From Nitrosospira sp. (GTDB lineage Bacteria > Pseudomonadota > Gammaproteobacteria > Burkholderiales > Nitrosomonadaceae), in contig JAKDLC010000141.1 of the NCBI GenBank assembly GCA_030453055.1, forward strand, positions 1 through 5,917: a stretch of 5,917 nt of DNA. Reading direction: 5' to 3'. Below, piece by piece: positions 1 through 4,554 of this stretch. Within the stretch, counting starts at the first letter, position 1. Each line of letters opens with the position of its first letter. Made by a program: the position numbers and the translations under genes. A model generated the notes under the pieces. It searched no databases. It was not told the origin of the DNA and saw only the letters and a program-made list of their open reading frames with translations.

Positions 1-1
1 G

Positions 2-397
2 CTCGGCGCTGGCCATTCCCGCGACAAGGTGGCGGCGCTGCAAGAGCGGTTCGCAGCGGTGATTGAGCATCAGCGTTTCATTCCCTTCCTTGCGCTGCAT
101 GAATTTGAAGCGTGGTTGTTCAGCGCGCCGGATACCGTAGAGGCGCATTTCGGGAAGACACACCTCGCCGATAAATTGCGAAATGCCGTGCAAGAAGCTG
201 GTGCGCCGGAACAGATCAATCACGGCGCAACTACGCAACCGAAAGCGCAGTTGCACAGCTTGGTAGGCGGCTATAAGGAAACCTCGGATGGTCCCACGCT
301 GCTGGAGAAGATAGGTCTTGCCACGGTTCGGGCGGCTTGCCCGCATTTCGGTGGCTGGTTGAACCGGCTGGAAGCCTTGGGCGAGGGAGCGCCGTGA
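2..397 (+). CDS. DUF4276 family protein, C-terminal part (cut by window start)
   Basis: The reading frame is open from the first bases of the window, so this is the 3' part of a longer gene and the true start lies upstream; the GTG at 29 is only an internal codon. About 131 residues are visible. The block RFIPFLALHEFEAWLFS, followed later by a lysine-containing TTQPKAQL segment, a GGY, and a closing IRAACPHF-like stretch (here VRAACPHFGGWLNRLEAL), is typical of the C-terminal half of DUF4276 proteins, which are usually around 200 residues. The family is thought to have a Toprim-like fold and is often encoded beside an AAA ATPase in defence or mobile loci; that is family knowledge, not visible here. 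Its stop codon overlaps the GTG of the next reading frame in a GTGA, suggesting translational coupling. Function in this organism is unknown. Confidence 0.75.
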   Translation, partial: LGAGHSRDKVAALQERFAAVIEHQRFIPFLALHEFEAWLFSAPDTVEAHFGKTHLADKLRNAVQEAGAPEQINHGATTQPKAQLHSLVGGYKETSDGPTLLEKIGLATVRAACPHFGGWLNRLEALGEGAP

Positions 398-620
398 CGG
401 AAGTTCAAGCCCTGTTCCAACCCGGCGAACGCATCACGCATCACCCATCACGAATACGGCCAGGGCGTTGTCCTCGATCCGGTGCACGATGGCTACTTGC
501 GCGCCTTCTTTGGCTTCGGCGAGTGTCGAGTACCGGTTGGCTCGGTTCGGCGTGAGCTCACGCGGAGCAAGACGAATGCCTTCGCCAAGCACGACCGTGC
601 TCGCCAGCATCGACACGCTC
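394..620 (+). pseudogene. Frameshifted N-terminal remnant of a large (possibly helicase) gene
   Basis: A GTG at 394 overlaps the preceding stop codon by 4 bases and starts VTEVQALFQPGERITHH. The frame then breaks, and the protein continues in another frame from 446 as HHEYGQGVVLDPVHDGYLRA, then FFGFGECRVPVGSVRRELTR. The join falls at three near-identical 7-bp units starting with CATCAC (432-452). With one unit fewer the frame would be continuous and read GERITHHEYGQGVV. This GERxxHxxYGxGVV, DGYLRxFF, RVPV pattern resembles the small beta-barrel-like module at the N-terminus of some large bacterial DEAD/SNF2- or UvrD-type helicases, but no helicase motif survives here, so that identity is inferred. 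Homology seems to fade after about 580, and the frame stops at 665-667 at the edge of a transposase scrap, so the rest of the gene has been lost. It was probably co-transcribed with the DUF4276 gene. Confidence 0.5.
432..452 (+). repeat. Three tandem 7-bp units (CATCACG, CATCACC, CATCACG)
   Basis: The units lie at 432-438, 439-445 and 446-452. Two units would keep the overlapping gene in frame; three units shift it. This looks like a slippage or duplication event that inactivated the gene, or in principle a phase-variable tract. Confidence 0.6.
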
Positions 621-663
621 AACCTGCATTAAGACCGCGAATAGCGAAAGTTGGGCTAACAGA

Positions 664-752
664 ATGACTACAGAAGATTCGGAACATGAGATTTGGAAGA
701 AGCGCATGCAGAATGGGATGAAGGGCAGCTGACGCAGGAAGAGGCGGCACGG
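664..752 (+). pseudogene. Scrap of a transposase N-terminus, frameshifted
   Basis: The ATG at 664 opens MTTEDSEHEIWKKRM, which soon runs into a stop at 730. One base out of frame, from 708, the text continues as AEWDEGQLTQEEAAR up to 752. Together they read as WKKRMAEWDEGQLTQEEAAR, resembling the beginning of helix-turn-helix transposases of the ISNCY/IS481 type, where a 'LTQEEAARLLG' stretch starts the first DNA-binding helix pair. A single lost base near 706-710 explains the break. Sequence after 752 no longer fits, so only about 30 codons remain. No complete inverted repeat pair could be assigned. The family assignment is from pattern memory and is uncertain; the remnant nature is fairly clear. 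Confidence 0.4.
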
Positions 753-778
753 CATCCTCTACATTAAGGGATGATTTA

Positions 779-807
779 TTGACATAATGGTGCCAGTATT
801 GATACCA
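779..807 (+). promoter_or_regulatory. Putative hicAB promoter with overlapping operator palindrome
   Basis: A perfect TTGACA lies at 779-784. A usable -10 would fall around 801-807 (GATACC/ATACCA), only about 8-14 bases before the hicA ATG. A second choice is CATAAT at 783-788 with a poor -35. Between and across these lies an imperfect 20-bp dyad at 788-807, TGGTnnCAnTAnTGnnACCA, in which 14 of 20 positions are symmetric. HicB antitoxins with a ribbon-helix-helix domain bind such operators to repress their own operon, so this is a reasonable candidate binding site. Not proven. Confidence 0.45.
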
Positions 808-814
808 TCCGCAG

Positions 815-1072
815 ATGTATCCCCCCAAAAAAATTCTCGATAAAATGCGGCGGGAACCGACAAATGTACGGTTCTCAGATTTGCTCCAAGTGTGCGAGGA
901 ATTTTTTGGGAAGCCACGGCAATCGGGTACCAGCCATACTATTTTCAAAACACCTTGGCCCGGCGATCCTCGCGTAAACATCCAGAATGACAAAGGTAAA
1001 GCCAAGGCGTATCAGGTTCGACAGGTACTTTTAGCCATCGACAAGTTGAAGGAGCACCAAAATGAGCGTTAA
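815..1072 (+). CDS. hicA: HicA family toxin (type II toxin-antitoxin mRNA interferase)
   Basis: The product is 85 residues, normal for HicA. HicA toxins have a small double-stranded-RNA-binding-like fold and cleave mRNA, blocking translation until the HicB antitoxin neutralises them. Visible hallmarks are an N-terminal helix ending in RFSDLLQVCEEFFG (residues 19-32), the catalytic-histidine strand GTSHTIFK with His41, and the C-terminal VNIQNDKGKAKAYQVRQVL (54-72), which matches the family consensus closely. The ATG at 815 is the only start before an upstream in-frame TGA at 800 that keeps the whole domain. No clear Shine-Dalgarno precedes it, and the best promoter places transcription start almost at the ATG, so the mRNA may be leaderless or poorly translated. 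It overlaps hicB by 11 bases, the usual toxin-first hicAB layout. The gene is visibly more AT-rich than the pnt genes, consistent with acquisition. Confidence 0.9.
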   Translation: MYPPKKILDKMRREPTNVRFSDLLQVCEEFFGKPRQSGTSHTIFKTPWPGDPRVNIQNDKGKAKAYQVRQVLLAIDKLKEHQNER

Positions 1073-1385
1073 TCACTATACCTACCGCGTTACCTGGTCA
1101 CCGGAGGATGGCGAGCATGTGGGCTTGTGCGTAGAATTTCCCTCCCTATCCTGGTTGGCGACAGCCCCGGAAGAAGCACTATCGGGAATCCGGCAAATGG
1201 TTGCCGAAGCGGCAGCCGATATGCAAGCCTGTGGCGAACCCATGCCTAAGCCTCTCGCGGAAAAACACTACAGCGGCGAATTCAGAGTTCGTATTCCGCC
1301 AGAGGTACACCGTGCCTTGGCGATGCAGGCAGCAGAGCAAGGCATCAGCCTGAATCGACTAGCAAGTGCAAAGCTGGCTGGATGA
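1062..1385 (+). CDS. hicB: HicB family antitoxin with ribbon-helix-helix domain
   Basis: The product is 107 residues. The N-terminal part (about 1-60) has the HicB pattern: YRVTWSPEDGEHVGLCVEFP and LSWLATAPEEALSGIRQMV, a partial RNase-H-like fold that sits over the toxin. The C-terminal part (about 72-105), with FRVRIPPEVHRALAMQAAEQ then GISLNRLASAKLA, is a ribbon-helix-helix DNA-binding module. The antitoxin should therefore both inhibit HicA and repress the operon, probably through the dyad at 788-807. The ATG at 1062 lies inside the end of hicA and has a good Shine-Dalgarno AAGGAG at 1049-1054 with a 7-base spacer. Because hicA lacks such a site, antitoxin is expected to be translated better than toxin. 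No truncation or frame break is seen. Confidence 0.9.
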   Translation: MSVNHYTYRVTWSPEDGEHVGLCVEFPSLSWLATAPEEALSGIRQMVAEAAADMQACGEPMPKPLAEKHYSGEFRVRIPPEVHRALAMQAAEQGISLNRLASAKLAG

Positions 1386-1405
1386 GGTTGCGTAAACCTG
1401 CAGCC
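1376..1405 (+). terminator. Weak hairpin at the hicB 3' end
   Basis: GGCTG (1376-1380) pairs with CAGCC (1401-1405), and inside it AGGTT (1385-1389) pairs with AACCT (1395-1399), with an asymmetric bulge between the two stems. It overlaps the hicB stop. There is no T-run after it, so it is at best a weak terminator or an RNA-stabilising structure. Confidence 0.25.
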
Positions 1406-1564
1406 TTCGAATGGTTAATGCGACAGACAGCATTGGGGACATGCCACAACTTCTGGTTCCTAGCGGCGACGTGCGATTGCACAACGCAGACCTTCCTGAA
1501 TTGCTGTTGCGTTCCGACCTCTACATCCAATATGCCGGCACCCATCTATTAAATGAGCGATCAA
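1386..1564. other. Unassigned segment between hicB and a putative element end
   Basis: About 180 bases with no gene I can recognise. Short open frames run on both strands (for example a + frame from 1411, and a - frame starting at 1545 that runs back into hicB), but none has a ribosome binding site or a familiar domain. Because it ends in the 16-bp sequence shared with 5867-5882, it may be the residue of an insertion element lying to the left of 1580. This is a guess from position only. Confidence 0.3.
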
Positions 1565-1580
1565 AACTACCGGATTTAGG
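1565..1580 (-). repeat. Putative element terminal repeat, inverted copy of 5867-5882
   Basis: AACTACCGGATTTAGG here is the exact reverse complement of CCTAAATCCGGTAGTT at 5867-5882. Read on the - strand it begins CCTAAATCC, so if it is an insertion-sequence end the element body lay to the left (lower coordinates), where only unrecognisable sequence remains. Confidence 0.45.
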
Positions 1581-1590
1581 ATCATATCGA

Positions 1591-1624
1591 TCGAGAGGAT
1601 GTTGCTCATCTGACATCCTCTCGA
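1591..1624 (-). terminator. Perfect 11-bp hairpin around the PIN toxin stop codon
   Basis: TCGAGAGGATG (1591-1601) and CATCCTCTCGA (1614-1624) form an 11-bp stem with a 12-base loop. The loop contains the stop codon of the toxin gene. On the - strand no T-run follows the stem, so this is not a classical intrinsic terminator; it could still protect the mRNA 3' end or block readthrough between the convergent hicAB and vapBC operons. Confidence 0.4.
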
Positions 1625-2040
1625 AGGGGATTGATGATCTCCAGTCCGGAAAAATCCCGTTCGTTGTCGGTCACAATGACGCAATCATTGGCACTCGCGA
1701 CTGCGGCTATGATCATATCTAATCCGCTTCGGGAACGGCCGGCGATCTTGCCATCTGCCATTAGTTTTGCCCAGAGAAGCCCGGCTCGTTCATCAAACGG
1801 CAAGATGCGGCCAGCAAAGAGTATTTGTGGTCCTTCGGGACCGACGAACCAGGCATCGAGAGCAGTTCGTTTCCGACTTGATGGCTTCTCCAGAATACCG
1901 CGATGTATCTCCGCGACCGTTAGCGAGGCAATGTAGAGGTCACTGTCCCTCTGTGTCCTAAGCCACTCCAGTAGTGCTTGCGACGGCTCAGACTTGATGA
2001 CATTGCTGATGATATTGGTGTCGAGGAGGTATCGCGTCAC
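1606..2040 (-). CDS. vapC: PIN-domain toxin (VapC/FitB-like ribonuclease)
   Basis: The product is 144 residues, a normal length for a PIN-domain toxin. PIN toxins are Mg2+-dependent endoribonucleases cutting tRNA or rRNA, held inactive by the partner antitoxin. The expected acidic residues are all visible: Asp7 in YLLDTNIIS, Glu44 in SLTVAEIHRGI, Asp108 in GLDMIIAA and Asp125 in VTDNERDF. The spacing and the LPFDERAGLLWA stretch (80-91) are typical of the FitB-like branch. The start is GTG at 2038-2040, overlapping the antitoxin stop in a GTGA, so translation is probably coupled to the antitoxin. No catalytic residue is missing and the frame is intact, so the toxin should be active. The vapC name is used in the broad family sense. 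Confidence 0.88.
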   Translation of the reverse strand: MTRYLLDTNIISNVIKSEPSQALLEWLRTQRDSDLYIASLTVAEIHRGILEKPSSRKRTALDAWFVGPEGPQILFAGRILPFDERAGLLWAKLMADGKIAGRSRSGLDMIIAAVASANDCVIVTDNERDFSGLEIINPLREDVR

Positions 2041-2336
2041 AGATCGATCTTGCGTCCCTCAATGTGGGAGCGGCTCAGATCGATATCTGACCCAACAAGC
2101 GGAGAGCGCCGCAGTGCGGCAACGATACCACCCATCTTCGGGGCATCACTCGAAATGGTGCAAATGACGGCAGAGCGTATCCGAGCAGCTTCCGGTCCTT
2201 CTTCTGCCAGGCGGCGGGCCAATGACCTGATAAGATCGCGGTCGCCATCAAGCCCGAGCACTTCGAAACGCGCCAATCCACGCTCGCTCAAACGAGAACG
2301 GTAATTTTGAATGGCGCGCTTTTGCGAACTACTCAT
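2037..2336 (-). CDS. vapB: Putative VapB-like antitoxin of the PIN toxin
   Basis: The product is 99 residues, encoded directly upstream of the PIN toxin with a 4-base overlap, the standard antitoxin position. The N-terminal half (about residues 10-55, YRSRLSERGLARFEVLGLD then RDLIRSLARRLAEEGPEA) has a strand followed by two helices, as in a ribbon-helix-helix DNA-binding domain. The C-terminal tail (about 70-99, IVAALRRSPLVGSDIDLSRS and on) is the sort of extended segment that wraps a PIN toxin. I recognise the layout rather than a named Pfam domain. The ATG at 2334-2336 follows a GGGAGG Shine-Dalgarno (2341-2346) with a 4-base spacer. The palindrome at 2344-2371 around the promoter is the likely autoregulatory operator. 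It should bind and silence the toxin. Confidence 0.75.
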   Translation of the reverse strand: MSSSQKRAIQNYRSRLSERGLARFEVLGLDGDRDLIRSLARRLAEEGPEAARIRSAVICTISSDAPKMGGIVAALRRSPLVGSDIDLSRSHIEGRKIDL

Positions 2337-2343
2337 TTGGCCT

Positions 2344-2388
2344 CCCGGATATTACCGGTAATATATCCGGGAATTGTGGTTTGATCAA
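2344..2388 (-). promoter_or_regulatory. vapBC promoter with -10 embedded in a palindromic operator
   Basis: On the - strand, TTGATC (2383-2388) is separated by exactly 17 bases from TATATT (2360-2365), a good sigma-70-type promoter. The -10 lies inside a palindrome: a perfect 16-bp core ATATTACCGGTAATAT at 2349-2364, inside a longer imperfect dyad from CCCGGAT (2344-2350) to ATCCGGG (2365-2371). Bound antitoxin would cover the -10 and the presumed start site near 2353, so autorepression is the natural reading. Confidence 0.65.
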
Positions 2389-2429
2389 GACTTCTATTTG
2401 TTGCTAACAGACTTCTATTTGTTGCTAAC
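2388..2429. repeat. Two exact tandem copies of a 21-bp repeat (third copy split off by the MITE)
   Basis: The units 2388-2408 and 2409-2429 are identical, each starting AGACTTCTATTTG and ending TTGCTAAC. The array abuts the -35 of the vapBC promoter. If the 161-bp element at 2429-2589 is removed, a diverged third unit (starting AGAACTATTTGTG at 2595) follows directly. The 21-bp period is two helical turns, as expected for sites of a protein binding one DNA face. Alternatively it is simple tandem duplication. Confidence 0.85.
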
Positions 2430-2589
2430 CCGGATATTTCATAAATTGACGCGCGCCCTTACTGGTCTTTTGTTTCGTATGGGAATTTTGTTCAGTCGGG
2501 CGTATGAATAACTACGCCACTCCTTCACAAAATCCCCCTACAAAACAAAATCCTGCGCAATCATCACGCGAATTTATGAAATATCCGGG
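2429..2589. mobile_element. 161-bp palindromic MITE-like element
   Basis: The ends are perfect 19-bp inverted repeats: CCCGGATATTTCATAAATT at 2429-2447 and its reverse complement at 2571-2589. The interior is also a degraded palindrome (TTTTGTTT...GTA...GGG...TTTTGT appears on both arms), folding on a central hairpin GGCGTA (2499-2504), 8-base loop, TACGCC (2513-2518). The midpoint of the hairpin coincides with the midpoint of the element. It is flanked by CTAA on both sides (2425-2428 and 2590-2593), a probable 4-bp target duplication; a 6-bp GCTAAC duplication with ends one base shorter is equally consistent. It encodes nothing. Size, ends and duplication fit a miniature inverted-repeat transposable element mobilised by a transposase elsewhere. 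The perfect ends suggest recent insertion. Confidence 0.8.
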
Positions 2590-2683
2590 CTAACAGAACT
2601 ATTTGTGAGCATGAAAGCGCCTTGATTCTCTGCGCCACATCGGCGACACAACAAGGCTCAAACCACAGCTACGCGGGAAACCA
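2590..2683. other. Spacer downstream of pntB, no gene or clear terminator
   Basis: It begins with the CTAA copy and the degenerate third 21-bp unit, then runs about 75 bases to the pntB stop. I see no stem followed by a T-run on the - strand, so the pnt transcript may end further on, possibly at the MITE hairpin. Confidence 0.5.
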
Positions 2684-4063
2684 TCACAGCGCCTTGACCA
2701 TATCTTCGACCACCTTCTTGGCGTCGCCGAACACCATCATGGTCTTGTCCATGTAGAACAGGTCATTGTCGAGACCGGCGTAACCCGCCGCCATGCTGCG
2801 TTTGACTACCATCACGGTGCGCGCCTTGTGGGCATCCAGAATCGGCATGCCGTATATCGGGCTGCCGGGAACATTCGCCGCGGGATTCACCACGTCGTTC
2901 GCACCCAGCACCAGCACCACGTCGGTATTGGCAAAATCGCTGTTGATTTCCTCCATTTCGAGTACCTGCTCGTACGGTATCTCCGCTTCGGCCAATAGCA
3001 CATTCATATGCCCCGGCATGCGTCCCGCCACCGGATGAATGGCGAAACGCACATTGACACCTTTCTCGTGCAGCTTTTCAGCCAATTCCTTGACCGAATG
3101 CTGCGCCCGCGCCACCGCCAGACCATAACCGGGCACGATGATCACGCTGTCGGCATTTCCCATTAAAAATGCCGCATCGTCGGCACTGCCGCTGCGATGG
3201 GTTTTCTGGGTTCCGTCGCTGACTGCTGCGGTGCCTCCCTCGCTGCCGAAGCCGCCAAGTATGACCGACAGAAATGGTCGGTTCATGGCCTTGCACATGA
3301 TATAAGAGAGAATGGCACCCGAACTGCCCACCAGCGAACCGGCGATAATGAGCATGGGGTTGCCGAGCGAAAAGCCTATTCCGGCCGCAGCCCAACCAGA
3401 ATACGAGTTGAGCATGGAAATGACCACCGGCATATCCGCGCCGCCGATCGGGATGATGATGAGAAAGCCGAGCACGAAGGCGATTGAGGTCATCGCGGCG
3501 AACGCGGTCCAGTTGGTAGTCTCGCTAAAGAAAAACCACAGGCCAAAGCCGACCATCGCGATCGCCAGAATCAGATTGACCATATGCTGCCCACCGAAGG
3601 TGATGGGCGCGCCGCTCATACGGCCTGACAGCTTCAGGAACGCGATTACCGAGCCCGACCAGGTCATGGCGCCGATGAACGTGCCGAGAAACAGCTCCAG
3701 TTTACTGCCCATCGGCAATATTGCGGGCAGGCCGAACGACGCAGGATTATTGACCGCCGCGATAGCGATAAATACCGCCGCCAGGCCCACCAGCGAGTGC
3801 ATGAAAGCCACCAGTTCCGGCATTGCTGTCATTTGCACACGCCGCGCGACCATGGCGCCGACGGCGCCGCCCAGCGCGATACAAGCCAGTATCAGCGCCC
3901 AGTTCCGGGTGACGGTAAGCGTGGTGACGACGGCGATCGCCATGCCCACCATGCCGAACAAATTACCGCGACGAGCGGTTAGCGGCGAGCTTAGGCCTTT
4001 TAGCGCCAGAATAAAAAAAACTGACGCGATCAGATACGCGATTGCAACCAAATTTGCGGACAT
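2684..4063 (-). CDS. pntB: NAD(P) transhydrogenase subunit beta
   Basis: The product is 459 residues, matching the family (about 460). With PntAA and PntAB it forms the inner-membrane enzyme that couples inward proton flow to hydride transfer from NADH to NADP+, supplying NADPH. Residues 1 to about 260 hold the membrane domain II with eight or nine helices; the conserved His89 in ELVAFMHSLVG and the loop GGADMPVVISMLNSYSGWAA (Asp210, Asn219) are the expected proton-path elements. Residues about 290-459 form the cytosolic NADP(H)-binding domain III, with VPGYGLAVA (310-318), GRMPGHMNVLLAEA (347-360), LGANDVVNPAA (386-396) and KRSMAAGYAG (421-430). The ATG follows pntAB by 3 bases and has an AAGGAAG site upstream. 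No frame break or missing motif. A run of eight A (4013-4020, + strand) codes for Phe-Phe in the first helix and is harmless. Confidence 0.97.
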   Translation of the reverse strand: MSANLVAIAYLIASVFFILALKGLSSPLTARRGNLFGMVGMAIAVVTTLTVTRNWALILACIALGGAVGAMVARRVQMTAMPELVAFMHSLVGLAAVFIAIAAVNNPASFGLPAILPMGSKLELFLGTFIGAMTWSGSVIAFLKLSGRMSGAPITFGGQHMVNLILAIAMVGFGLWFFFSETTNWTAFAAMTSIAFVLGFLIIIPIGGADMPVVISMLNSYSGWAAAGIGFSLGNPMLIIAGSLVGSSGAILSYIMCKAMNRPFLSVILGGFGSEGGTAAVSDGTQKTHRSGSADDAAFLMGNADSVIIVPGYGLAVARAQHSVKELAEKLHEKGVNVRFAIHPVAGRMPGHMNVLLAEAEIPYEQVLEMEEINSDFANTDVVLVLGANDVVNPAANVPGSPIYGMPILDAHKARTVMVVKRSMAAGYAGLDNDLFYMDKTMMVFGDAKKVVEDMVKAL

Positions 4064-4066
4064 TTA

Positions 4067-4372
4067 CTAGCTTCCTTTTTTATCTTTTTTTCTGAACATC
4101 TCCAGCATCCGCTGGGTAACGAGAAATCCGCCGAATACATTGATCGCGGCCAGCGTCACCGCCACCGCTCCCAGCCATACGCCCCAGTCGGTTTCCGCCG
4201 GTCCGGCGGCCAGCATGGCGCCGACCAGAATAATGCCGGAAATCGCATTGGTCACCGACATCAGCGGCGTGTGCAATGCCGGGGTCACGTTCCACACGAC
4301 GTGATAGCCTACAAACACCGCCAGCACGAATACGGTGAGGTTAATGATGGTTGGGTCCACGTCGCCGATCAT
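4067..4372 (-). CDS. pntAB: NAD(P) transhydrogenase subunit alpha part 2 (membrane part)
   Basis: The product is 101 residues with three hydrophobic segments (about 9-29, 42-57 and 64-86) and a lysine-rich cytosolic tail. It contributes part of the proton-conducting domain II. The signature [20 protein letters not shown] (29-48) and [16 protein letters not shown] (78-93) are characteristic of the family. A separate short subunit, rather than one fused to the NAD-binding domain as in Escherichia coli PntA, marks the Rhodospirillum-type three-gene arrangement. The ATG at 4370-4372 has an excellent GAAGGAG (4378-4384) 5 bases upstream. It is followed by pntB after 3 bases, but lies 182 bases from pntAA, an unusually wide gap filled by a hairpin repeat pair. 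Confidence 0.96.
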   Translation of the reverse strand: MIGDVDPTIINLTVFVLAVFVGYHVVWNVTPALHTPLMSVTNAISGIILVGAMLAAGPAETDWGVWLGAVAVTLAAINVFGGFLVTQRMLEMFRKKDKKGS

Positions 4373-4438
4373 GATTGCTCCTTCAATCCGTTAAATTAAG
4401 TTAAATTTCGAATCCTGAATTACCCGCAGGGAAGGCAA
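4373..4438 (-). other. AT-rich leader before pntAB
   Basis: It contains the pntAB ribosome binding site and a short direct repeat TTAAATT-AAG-TTAAATT (4391-4407). No convincing -35/-10 pair is seen, though the AT-rich block could hold a weak internal promoter. Confidence 0.3.
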
Positions 4439-4542
4439 GTCGTGAAAAACTGTGTATCCACTTTTCACTTAACTCATTCGTGACTTATCTATTAAAGTGA
4501 ATCCCAAGTTGTGAAAAGCCGTTTATCCGCTTTTCACTTACC
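4439..4542. repeat. Two diverged 35-bp hairpin units in the pntAA-pntAB gap
   Basis: Units 4439-4473 and 4508-4542 align without gaps at 29 of 35 positions. Each is a hairpin: GTGAAAA (4442-4448) with TTTTCAC (4462-4468), and GTGAAAAG (4511-4518) with CTTTTCAC (4530-4537). The starts are 69 bases apart and the spacer is unrelated. Such paired, imperfect hairpins between genes look like a REP- or BIME-like dispersed repeat and could tune mRNA stability between pntAA and pntAB. There is no strong T-run for full termination. Confidence 0.75.
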
Positions 4543-4554
4543 GCTCGCGCCTTC

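Noticed and set aside
550..563. 14-bp perfect palindrome GCGTGAGCTCACGC
   Set aside because: Lies within the remnant coding sequence, has no loop or partner site, and could easily occur by chance in GC-rich DNA.
434..622. Minus-strand frame of 62 codons over the frameshifted remnant
   Set aside because: It reads fairly naturally, but the + strand module pattern and its GTGA coupling to DUF4276 are stronger, and no start signal precedes the - strand frame.
1376..1405. Possible integron attC site after hicB
   Set aside because: The hairpin lacks the paired core sites (GTTRRRY and its inverse) expected of attC, and no integrase or cassette array is present.
1411..1722. 103-codon + frame overlapping the end of vapC
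   Set aside because: No ribosome binding site, no recognised domain, and over a third of it is antisense to the well-supported PIN toxin gene.
2616..2697. AGCGCCTTGA occurring at 2616-2625 and again at the pntB 3' end (2688-2697)
   Set aside because: Only 10 bases with no similarity around them; too short to claim a duplication.
4013..4020. Run of eight A in pntB as a possible phase-variation tract
   Set aside because: It encodes conserved hydrophobic residues (Phe-Phe) in frame in a housekeeping gene; no evidence of length change. The same applies to the seven-C run at 5648-5654 in pntAA.
3312..4070. Long open frame (252 codons) on the + strand opposite pntB
   Set aside because: It is the antisense shadow of pntB, whose protein is unmistakable; the translation is low-complexity Ala/Pro/Met-rich text with no domain and no ribosome site.
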